Shown: positions 1-5,357 of the stretch, one piece after another
How positions within the stretch are numbered: position 1 is the first letter of the stretch
Layout of the letters: each line of letters opens with the position of its first letter
Source of the DNA: Bacteroidota bacterium
Lineage (GTDB): Bacteria; Bacteroidota; Bacteroidia; Bacteroidales; UBA1556
Assembly (NCBI GenBank): GCA_003648395.1
Contig: QMPB01000377.1
Span: 1-5,357, forward strand
Length of the DNA: 5,357 nucleotides
Reading direction: 5' to 3'
The notes under the pieces: model-generated
Told to the model about the DNA's origin: nothing
Database searches by the model: none
The model's input: the letters and a program-made list of their open reading frames with translations, nothing else
Made by a program: the position numbers and the translations under genes

Positions 1-156
1 CCAATTTGGTATCAAAATACGCTATAAATAAATTGGAATATATTTTCCTATTAGAAGGCAAAAATTATTTGCATAGCCGTAGCTATGGAAATAATATTTA
101 ACGCAGTAATAGGGAAATATAAATGATTTATATGGCGTGTTTTGGTATTAATTTGG
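1..156 (+). repeat. Long imperfect inverted repeat (about 156-nt hairpin)
   Basis: The two halves of this stretch are complementary almost end to end. The apex is a 6-bp stem (72-77 with 82-87) around the loop CGTA. Outward, 64-70 pairs with 89-95, 60-62 with 97-99, 39-53 with 107-121, 23-29 with 126-132, 6-22 with 135-151, and 1-4 with 153-156, with small bulges and mismatches between. Wobble positions inside the helices (8-149, 9-148, 12-145, 18-139, 46-114) are all G-U when read as + strand RNA. I see no coding capacity. It may be a structured RNA, a 3'-UTR of a gene upstream of the window, or a MITE/REP-like palindromic element. The 10-mer AATTTGGTAT occurs at both ends (3-12 and 150-159). 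The left edge may continue outside the window. Confidence 0.75.
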
Positions 157-160
157 TATA

Positions 161-206
161 AGAGCAACCTGTCTAAATTAGTTTTTGGATGGGTTGTTTT
201 GGTTTT
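161..206 (+). terminator. Intrinsic (rho-independent) terminator
   Basis: Positions 165-177 (CAACCTGTCTAAA) pair with 184-196 (TTTGGATGGGTTG) around a 6-nt loop (178-183). The stem extends with weaker pairs to 161/200 and is followed by the T-rich run TTTTGGTTTT (197-206). The T tract follows the stem only on the + strand, so this would end a transcript coming from upstream, including the long hairpin at 1-156. It also insulates porZ from upstream transcription, so porZ should need its own promoter between here and its start. Confidence 0.75.
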
Positions 207-230
207 AAGAAAATCAATCCATTAGAGCAA

Positions 231-238
231 TAATTTTA
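231..238 (+). promoter_or_regulatory. Weak candidate -7 box for porZ
   Basis: TAATTTTA differs by one base from the Bacteroidota -7 consensus TAnnTTTG. The nearest TTTG (198-201) is 29 bases upstream, farther than the usual spacing of about 17-23, and it lies in the terminator T tract. The call rests mainly on the need for a promoter between the terminator and porZ. If real, initiation would fall near 243-247. That leaves almost no leader for the ATG at 252 but about 58 nt for the alternative ATG at 303. Confidence 0.2.
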
Positions 239-251
239 GAAAATATAAGTT

Positions 252-2621
252 ATGTATTCATTATTGCACAAAAAGTTACTGCCAAATAAATCTTTAACAA
301 CAATGCGTTTATTACTATTATTACTTTTCATACTAACATTCAATATTGTTAATGCCCAAATAGGCATAGAACAATGGCGTGAGCATCTTCCTTTTTACAA
401 AACAATTGCAGTAACAGAAGGCAATAATAGAATATATTGCGCTACTCCATTTAGTTTATTTTATTACGATAGGGAAGAAGATGCTTTAGGAAGAATGTCA
501 ACGGTAACTGGTCTTTCTGATGTTAATATTTCTGCAATTGGATATGATAAGAGTACAAATTATCTTGTTGTTGCTTACGAAAATGCAAATATTGACTTAA
601 TTTATGAAGGGCAAATTATTAATATTTCTGATATTAAGAGAAAGTCAATAGTTGGTAGTAAAAGGATTAATAAAATAATATTTAGAAATTCTCTAGTATA
701 TCTTGCTTGTGACTTTGGTATAGTTGTTCTTGATCCTTCTAGAAGAGAAATTAAAGACACTTATTATATTGGCCCTGAGGGTAAAAGTATTAGTATAAAC
801 GATTTAGATTATGATGACAGCTTATTTTATGCTGCAACATCTGAAGGAGTATATTCTGCCTCTGTTAATGAAATAAACCTAAGCAATTATGCTTTCTGGC
901 ATAAGGATACTAGTATTTATTCTCCTAATGCTACATATAATTGCATTGCTGTACATTCGTCAGGAGTGTATGTTAGTGTTAAAGGAAATATTAATAATAC
1001 AGATAGTGTTCTTGTAAAACATAATAATTATTGGAATAGATTTTCTGGCGTTCCTATAGGTAATGTAGTATTAATTAAAAGTTATGGAGATACTATAATT
1101 TTTGCACAAGATTATAGTTTTAAATATTTCTATAATAATATGTCTGAAAGCTTTAAGGCATACACTTATGGTGAAGTTAGTCCAATGCCAAGTGATATAA
1201 TTATAGATTATAGACATAAATTTTGGATTGCTGATAAATTAGAATCTCTGGTTTATAATTATAGTGGTTGGAATTATCATTTTTATAAACCGAATGGCCC
1301 TGCATATAAAGATGCTTATTCGATATGTACTTCATCAGGTCAAGTATGGGTTGCTGGTGGTGGCATTGAAAGTGATTGGTCTCAATCTTATGCGAAGAAA
1401 GGAATTTATAATTTTAAAGATCAAGATTGGGCTTCATTAAATAAGAAGAATACTGAAGTATTTGATAGTATTCAAGATGTACTAAAAATAATTGTTAATC
1501 CGCAAAATGAAAATGAAATATTTATTGGAAGTTGGGGAAAAGGGATTATTCAAATGAGAGATAATAAGGTTGTTAATGTTTTTAATGATAAAAATAGTAG
1601 TCTTTCTCAAGCGATAAATTATCCTGGTTTTATAGGGGTAGCAGGTATGGCTTACGACCAAAATAATTATCTTTGGGTAACTAATGCTACCAATAGTAAT
1701 TCTCTTAGTTTTATGAAACCAAATGGTCAATGGAAAGCCCTTAGCCTTTCTCCGTATATTACTTCTCAGGCAGTTGGTGATTTGGTAATAGATGATATGG
1801 GGCAAAAATGGATTATTGTTCCACGTGGTGGAGGTATTATTGTTTATAACGATAATAATACTCCTGAGACTCCTTATGATGATAGAAAAACAAAAATTAC
1901 TGCCGCTGATAATCAAGGTAAGCTACCAAGTATGGGAATATACAGTTTGGCTAAAGATAAAGAAGGCGCGGTATGGGTAGGAACCGATAAAGGTGTTGCT
2001 GTATTTTATTCTCCTGAGATGGTGTTCTCAGGAGATAATTATGATGCTCAGCAAATTTATATTGAGCAAGAAGGTATTTCTCAATATCTTTTAGAATCGG
2101 AGGTTGTAACTGCTATTGCAATTGATGGTGCCGATAGAAAATGGTTTGGAACCAAGAATGCTGGTGTATTCCTTATGTCGAAAGATGCCTCTGAGCAGAT
2201 TTACCATTTTACTAGAGAAAATAGTCCATTGTTGAGTAATAATATTTATAGTATTGGCATAGAGCCAGAAAGTGGAGAAGTTTTCTTTGGCACTGAGAAT
2301 GGAATTATTTCTTTTAGAAGTACAGCTACTGAAGCTCCCGATTATCAACCAGAAGAGAGTATTACTATTTTTCCAAATCCAGTAAAACCAGATTTCAATG
2401 GATTAATTGCTATAAAGGGGCTTGTTGAAAATGCTAATGTTAAAATTACTGACACTTATGGAAATCTAGTTTACGAAACTACAGCCCTTGGTGGTCAAGC
2501 TATATGGAATGGTAAAAATTTCAATGGCGAAAGAGTTGCCACAGGAGTTTATCTAGTATTCTCTACTGATGATATTTCTGGTGAGCAAACGGCAACAGGG
2601 AAAATACTTTTTATTAAATAG
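252..2621 (+). CDS. porZ: Type IX secretion system attachment-complex protein PorZ
   Basis: The 789-residue product is secreted and displayed at the cell surface. In Porphyromonas gingivalis, PorZ belongs to the PorU-PorV-PorQ-PorZ attachment complex, which removes the sorting domain of type IX cargo and links cargo to anionic LPS; PorZ binds that LPS. Visible here are a signal peptide (hydrophobic core about 20-33, likely cleavage after Ala35 in NIVNA|Q) and a family-typical N-terminus, EQWREHLPFYKTIAVTEG, with IYCATPFSLFYYD. Beta-propeller blade signatures follow: VWVGTDKG (about 574-581), KWFGTKNAG (from 630) and VFFGTENG (from 677). A type A C-terminal sorting domain (about 702-789) has FPNP near 707, GxxVxxTGVYL-like strands and the end KILFIK. 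Length is close to the 776 residues I recall for P. gingivalis PorZ. The start is uncertain: ATG at 303 (residue 18) gives a more compact signal peptide. No terminator follows. Identification is strong; propeller boundaries are inferred. Confidence 0.9.
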   Translation: MYSLLHKKLLPNKSLTTMRLLLLLLFILTFNIVNAQIGIEQWREHLPFYKTIAVTEGNNRIYCATPFSLFYYDREEDALGRMSTVTGLSDVNISAIGYDKSTNYLVVAYENANIDLIYEGQIINISDIKRKSIVGSKRINKIIFRNSLVYLACDFGIVVLDPSRREIKDTYYIGPEGKSISINDLDYDDSLFYAATSEGVYSASVNEINLSNYAFWHKDTSIYSPNATYNCIAVHSSGVYVSVKGNINNTDSVLVKHNNYWNRFSGVPIGNVVLIKSYGDTIIFAQDYSFKYFYNNMSESFKAYTYGEVSPMPSDIIIDYRHKFWIADKLESLVYNYSGWNYHFYKPNGPAYKDAYSICTSSGQVWVAGGGIESDWSQSYAKKGIYNFKDQDWASLNKKNTEVFDSIQDVLKIIVNPQNENEIFIGSWGKGIIQMRDNKVVNVFNDKNSSLSQAINYPGFIGVAGMAYDQNNYLWVTNATNSNSLSFMKPNGQWKALSLSPYITSQAVGDLVIDDMGQKWIIVPRGGGIIVYNDNNTPETPYDDRKTKITAADNQGKLPSMGIYSLAKDKEGAVWVGTDKGVAVFYSPEMVFSGDNYDAQQIYIEQEGISQYLLESEVVTAIAIDGADRKWFGTKNAGVFLMSKDASEQIYHFTRENSPLLSNNIYSIGIEPESGEVFFGTENGIISFRSTATEAPDYQPEESITIFPNPVKPDFNGLIAIKGLVENANVKITDTYGNLVYETTALGGQAIWNGKNFNGERVATGVYLVFSTDDISGEQTATGKILFIK
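2010..2035. repeat. Perfect 10-bp inverted repeat inside porZ
   Basis: TCTCCTGAGA (2010-2019) and TCTCAGGAGA (2026-2035) are exact reverse complements separated by 6 bases, so the mRNA can form a stable short hairpin. It encodes part of a propeller blade (around YSPEMVFSGDN). It has no T tract after it, so it is not an intrinsic terminator. The left arm's core CTCCTGAGA also occurs in the same reading frame at 1861-1869. It is probably incidental to coding, but it stands out in such AT-rich sequence. Confidence 0.6.
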
Positions 2622-2634
2622 ATCTTCAAATTTT

Positions 2635-2668
2635 ATTGTTTATCATCCCCCAATAAATCTTATATTTG
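2635..2668 (+). promoter_or_regulatory. Candidate Bacteroidota-type promoter for holB
   Basis: TATATTTG at 2661-2668 matches the -7 consensus TAnnTTTG perfectly. ATTG at 2635-2638 matches the -33 consensus TTTG in three of four bases, with 22 bases between the boxes, which is within the usual range. It lies in the 51-bp gap after porZ. Initiation would be expected about 4-9 bases past the -7 box, near 2672-2677, which coincides with the holB ATG at 2673. The transcript would then have little or no leader. Not confirmed by any transcript data here. Confidence 0.5.
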
Positions 2669-2672
2669 ACCT

Positions 2673-3827
2673 ATGCTTTTTAAGGAAATTGTAGGACATA
2701 AAGAATTAAAAAACAGACTTATTCGTACTGTTTTAAATGAGAAAGTAAGCCATGCTCAATTGTTTTTGGGTGCAGAGGGAAGTGAGAAACTATCTTTGGC
2801 AATTGCATATGCGCAGTTTATCTCTTGTTCAAATAAACAAATATATACAGAGAATAGTGATTTGCTTGCAGACTCATGCGGCAAATGTCCCAGCTGTGTA
2901 AAATATCAAAAACTAGCTCATCCGGATTTGCACTTTGTTTTTCCAGTGGCTACAACCAAGAGTATTACTTCAAAACCTTTGAGTGCTAATTTTATTAAAG
3001 AATGGCGTGAAGAGCTAATTGAGAGTAACTATTATACTACGCTTAACGAATGGTATAAAAAAATTGGGATTGAGAATAAACAAGGTAGAATAAGTGTTGA
3101 TGAAGCTAATCAGGTTATTAAAACTCTGGGTCTGAGAGCTTATGAGGGTGGCTATAAAGTTATGATTATCTGGATGGTAGAGAAGCTTTATCATTCTGCT
3201 GCACCAAAACTTCTAAAAATACTTGAAGAACCACCACCTAAAACTCTTTTTATTCTTATTGCTGAAGACACAAATTCTATACTTAAAACAATACTTTCTA
3301 GAACGCAGCTTGTGAAACTTGCTCCATTAAGAGATGATGATATTAGAGATTTTCTGAAACATAATTTTCAGGTGTCGGCAGAGAAAATAGAAACCATTGT
3401 TAATATTGCTGATGGTAGTTTCAAAAATGTATTTCCTTATTTGTCGGATCAAGTAGAAGATAATCCGTATTTCGCAACCTTTAGAGAAATGATGCTGCTG
3501 GCTTATCAACGGAATTTCATTAAGATGAAACAAAAGTCTGAAGAGATTTCTAAACTAGGCAGAGAAAACATTAAGCAGCTACTTCAGTATGGTATTAGAA
3601 TAGTTAGAATGTGCTTATACCAAGATTTAGGCAATATCGAATTGATAAAATCTAGTGGCGCAGAGTTGGATTTTATTCAAAAATTTAGCCGATTTGTGAA
3701 TCAGAATAATGCCGAAGATATTAGTGAAATACTTAATGAAGCATCATTTCATATTGCAAGAAATGTAAATCCAAAGATTACTTTAATGGATACTATGCTT
3801 AAAATTAGTGGTATTTTTGCTAAATAA
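2673..3827 (+). CDS. holB: DNA polymerase III subunit delta' (clamp loader)
   Basis: The 384-residue AAA+ family protein would act as the delta' stator of the replicative clamp loader, working with DnaX (tau/gamma) and delta to load the sliding clamp. The start MLFKEIVGHKELKNRLI and VSHAQLFLGAEGS are typical of Bacteroidota delta' proteins and support this ATG. The P-loop region at 33-40 (GAEGSEKL) is degenerate: the usual G-K-S/T core is E-K-L, consistent with delta' not hydrolysing ATP. Four cysteines (52, 69, 72, 75; CGKCPSC) form the expected zinc module. Later landmarks are YKVMIIWMVEKL (161-172, the Walker B region), KLLKILEEPPPKTLF (179-193) and the SRC-type motif as SRT (209-211), keeping the arginine finger Arg210. 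The C-terminal third would be the helical collar domain. It is somewhat longer than the E. coli protein (334 residues). The glycosyltransferase follows after 21 bp, so co-transcription is likely. Confidence 0.9.
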   Translation: MLFKEIVGHKELKNRLIRTVLNEKVSHAQLFLGAEGSEKLSLAIAYAQFISCSNKQIYTENSDLLADSCGKCPSCVKYQKLAHPDLHFVFPVATTKSITSKPLSANFIKEWREELIESNYYTTLNEWYKKIGIENKQGRISVDEANQVIKTLGLRAYEGGYKVMIIWMVEKLYHSAAPKLLKILEEPPPKTLFILIAEDTNSILKTILSRTQLVKLAPLRDDDIRDFLKHNFQVSAEKIETIVNIADGSFKNVFPYLSDQVEDNPYFATFREMMLLAYQRNFIKMKQKSEEISKLGRENIKQLLQYGIRIVRMCLYQDLGNIELIKSSGAELDFIQKFSRFVNQNNAEDISEILNEASFHIARNVNPKITLMDTMLKISGIFAK

Positions 3828-3848
3828 TTAATCAATTATATATTAAAA

Positions 3849-4589
3849 ATGATTTACGGAAAAAAGATAGCAGTAGTTTTACCGGCATATAATGCTGAGA
3901 AAACATTAGAGGCTACTTATAACGAAATACCATTTAATATAGTTGATGAAGTTATCTTAACAGATGACAGATCTGATGATAAGACAATAGAAGAAGCAAG
4001 AGCCCTTGGTATAAAACATATTATTCAGCATAAGAAAAATAGAGGATACGGAGCAAATCAAAAATCTTGTTATAATAAAGCTTTAGAGTTAAATGCCGAT
4101 ATTGTTGTGATGCTTCATCCCGATTATCAATATACTCCTAAACTTATTGAACCAATATGTTATATTATTGCTAACGAGGTATATCCAGTGGTTATCGGGT
4201 CGCGAATTCTTGGTAAAGGCGCAATAAAAGGGGGGATGCCAAAGTATAAATATATTGCAAATCGTATTCTTACTTTGTTTCAGAATATTCTCATGAATCA
4301 GAAATTATCTGAATATCATAGTGGCTATCGAGCTTTTTCAAGGGAGGTGTTAGAGAGTATTAATTATGAAGCTAATTCCGATGATTTTGTATTCGATAAT
4401 CAGATGCTGGCTCAGATATTTTATAATGATTACGAAATTGGCGAATTAACTTGTCCTACTAAATACTTTGAGGAAGCTTCATCAATTAATTTTGTAAGGA
4501 GTGCAAAATATGGAATGGGAGTTATTATTACTTCAATGCAATACTTTTTTGCAAAACTAGGATTGGGGAAAGCAAAGATATTCAAATGA
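3849..4589 (+). CDS. Glycosyltransferase family 2 (DPM1/DPG-synthase-like)
   Basis: The 246-residue protein has one GT-A fold domain that would transfer a sugar from a nucleotide-sugar donor, most likely to a lipid carrier or a surface glycan at the inner face of the cytoplasmic membrane. The N-terminal strand KIAVVLPAYNAEKTL (6-20) and DDRSDD (39-44) form the nucleotide-binding part. NRGYGANQKS (64-73) is the conserved glycine loop. The usual metal-binding D-x-D place holds LHPDYQYTP (89-97), the HPD variant common in this subgroup. GSRILGKG (117-124) and EYHSGYRAFSRE (155-166) are acceptor-side motifs. There is no signal peptide or clear membrane helix; the C-terminus (about 216-240) is moderately hydrophobic and may lie against the membrane. 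The preceding 21-bp gap is AT-rich with no evident promoter, so it is probably read with holB. The donor and acceptor cannot be told from sequence, so no symbol is given. Confidence 0.85.
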   Translation: MIYGKKIAVVLPAYNAEKTLEATYNEIPFNIVDEVILTDDRSDDKTIEEARALGIKHIIQHKKNRGYGANQKSCYNKALELNADIVVMLHPDYQYTPKLIEPICYIIANEVYPVVIGSRILGKGAIKGGMPKYKYIANRILTLFQNILMNQKLSEYHSGYRAFSREVLESINYEANSDDFVFDNQMLAQIFYNDYEIGELTCPTKYFEEASSINFVRSAKYGMGVIITSMQYFFAKLGLGKAKIFK

Positions 4590-4607
4590 AAGATTAATAT
4601 CTAAACT

Positions 4608-5030
4608 GTGGAAACAAGAAACTACATATTTACAACAGAACTTGATACAGAGTTAAAATATAGCTTTGCTAGAAGTAGTGGCCCTGGTGGGCAGAATGTA
4701 AATAAGGTAAATACTAAGGTAGAACTAAGGTTTGATATTCATAATTCAAGAATATTATGCAATGAAAATAAAGAGATACTTTTAAATAAATTGGCTACGC
4801 AACTAACTTCTGATGGTATATTAATAGTTGTGTCTCAGGCTACAAGATCTCAATTAAAGAATAAAGAAAATGCAAGATTTAAGTTTTATGAGATAATAAA
4901 TGAAGGATTAAAGCCACGAAAACAGCGTAAACGGATTAAGATTTCCATGGCAGCTCAAGAGAAAAGATTAAAGGATAAAAAACAAACATCAGAAAAGAAA
5001 GAAAGACGAAAATCGTTTGACGAAAGTTGA
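4608..5030 (+). CDS. arfB: Alternative ribosome-rescue peptidyl-tRNA hydrolase ArfB
   Basis: The 140-residue protein would release nascent chains from ribosomes stalled without a stop codon. Its GGQ domain enters the peptidyl-transferase centre and its basic tail occupies the empty mRNA channel. SFARSSGPGGQNVNKVNTKVEL (19-40) carries the catalytic GGQ at 27-29. There is no codon-recognition domain, which separates it from RF1/RF2. The tail from about 101 to 140 is rich in Lys and Arg (KPRKQRKRIK, KRLKDKKQ, KKERRK). The length equals that of E. coli ArfB (YaeJ, 140 residues). The start is GTG at 4608: an in-frame TAA at 4602-4604 rules out anything upstream, and no ATG, GTG or TTG follows before the conserved domain. 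It lies 18 bp after the glycosyltransferase gene, in a likely shared transcript. Confidence 0.92.
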   Translation: METRNYIFTTELDTELKYSFARSSGPGGQNVNKVNTKVELRFDIHNSRILCNENKEILLNKLATQLTSDGILIVVSQATRSQLKNKENARFKFYEIINEGLKPRKQRKRIKISMAAQEKRLKDKKQTSEKKERRKSFDES

Positions 5031-5055
5031 TTGTATGATAATTTCTGTAATTTCG
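5026..5055 (+). promoter_or_regulatory. Candidate promoter for mnmH
   Basis: TAATTTCG at 5048-5055 matches the -7 consensus TAnnTTTG except for one base, and the GC-rich CCGCC after it is a common context in such promoters. GTTG at 5026-5029, overlapping the arfB stop codon, is a three-of-four match to TTTG, 18 bases upstream. Initiation near 5059-5064 would give a leader of about 11-16 nt before the ATG at 5075. Supported by motif only. Confidence 0.35.
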
Positions 5056-5074
5056 CCGCCTAAATTATTTCATA

Positions 5075-5357
5075 ATGATACACAAAATAGAAGACTTCCT
5101 GAAATTAGGGAGAAATATTCCAATTATTGATGTTCGTACTCCTGCCGAATTTGAACAAGGACATATTCCTGGAGCTTATAATATTCCTTTATTCTCAAAT
5201 GAGGAACGAGCAGTTATTGGTACTATTTATAAGCAAGATAGTAAAGAGAATGCAATAATGGAGGGACTAAAAATAGTTGGTCCTAAGATGTATGATTATG
5301 TGAAAATGGCTAAAGATATAGCCGTAGATAATCAAATTTTGGTACATTGTTGGAGAG
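5075..5357 (+). CDS. mnmH: tRNA 2-selenouridine synthase MnmH/SelU (5' part only)
   Basis: Only the first 94 codons are present; the frame is open to the window end. The enzyme converts 2-thiouridine at wobble position 34 of certain tRNAs to 2-selenouridine, using selenophosphate, through a geranylated intermediate. The visible part is the N-terminal rhodanese domain: IPIIDVRTPAEFEQGHIPGA (15-34), then NIPLFSNEERAVIGTIYKQ (36-54), a stretch characteristic of this family rather than of ordinary sulfurtransferases. The final VHCWR (90-94) places the catalytic Cys at 92, matching Cys97 of the E. coli enzyme (CARGG there, CWRG here). The P-loop ATPase-like C-terminal half is outside the window. 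The start ATG at 5075 puts the rhodanese core at the expected distance. It lies 44 bp after arfB. Its presence implies a selenophosphate synthetase (SelD) elsewhere in the genome. Confidence 0.88.
   Translation, partial: MIHKIEDFLKLGRNIPIIDVRTPAEFEQGHIPGAYNIPLFSNEERAVIGTIYKQDSKENAIMEGLKIVGPKMYDYVKMAKDIAVDNQILVHCWR

Noticed and set aside
96..102. ATTTAAC resembling the RYYYAAC core of an integron attC site within the hairpin
   Set aside because: No matching GTTRRRY core is found at the other end and there is no integrase or cassette layout; a short degenerate motif is expected by chance.
1..206. Retron-like or other defence-linked ncRNA
   Set aside because: No reverse transcriptase or effector gene lies next to the hairpin within the window, and the downstream gene is a T9SS component. 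Sequence upstream of position 1 is not visible, so this is only unsupported, not excluded.
1482..1916. Open frame of 144 codons on the - strand
   Set aside because: It lies wholly inside porZ, has low-complexity Ile/Asn-rich composition typical of antisense AT-rich DNA, and shows no recognisable domain.
1792..1980. 62-codon + strand open frame overlapping porZ
   Set aside because: It is in another frame within a well-supported propeller region of porZ, and its hydrophobic Ile/Leu runs reflect shifted AT-rich codons.
2091..2348. 85-codon - strand open frame
   Set aside because: Antisense shadow of the porZ C-terminal propeller; no family features.
3327..3533. 68-codon - strand open frame
   Set aside because: Antisense shadow of holB; no family features.

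Overview
The window looks like an AT-rich chromosomal segment from a member of the Bacteroidota. Three things point there: a PorZ-type protein with a type IX secretion C-terminal sorting domain, promoter-like boxes of the Bacteroidota TAnnTTTG kind, and A-rich start regions without Shine-Dalgarno motifs. All supported genes read on the + strand. I see no mobile-element gene, CRISPR array, tRNA or rRNA.

Layout. Positions 1-206 are non-coding and highly structured: a nearly 156-nt imperfect hairpin, followed directly by a classic intrinsic terminator. This is either the 3' end of an upstream transcript, a small structured RNA, or a palindromic interspersed element. Then come porZ (252-2621), holB for the clamp-loader delta' subunit (2673-3827), a family 2 glycosyltransferase (3849-4589), arfB for ribosome rescue (4608-5030, GTG start), and the first 94 codons of mnmH/selU for tRNA 2-selenouridine synthase (5075 to the window end, truncated).

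How they fit together. Intergenic gaps are 51, 21, 18 and 44 bp with no terminator seen after 206, so the genes could be read as one or a few transcripts. Candidate internal promoters precede holB (a perfect TAnnTTTG box almost touching the start codon) and mnmH. The functions are mostly unrelated housekeeping: cell-surface secretion, DNA replication, glycan or glycolipid synthesis, translation rescue and tRNA modification. They look like neighbours of convenience rather than one pathway. The only speculative functional link is between PorZ, which handles anionic lipopolysaccharide in Porphyromonas, and the glycosyltransferase.

I did not find a convincing new multi-gene system. The most unusual structure is the long hairpin plus terminator at 1-206. 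All its imperfect pairs inside helices that are transitions are G-U on the + strand, which favours an RNA role.
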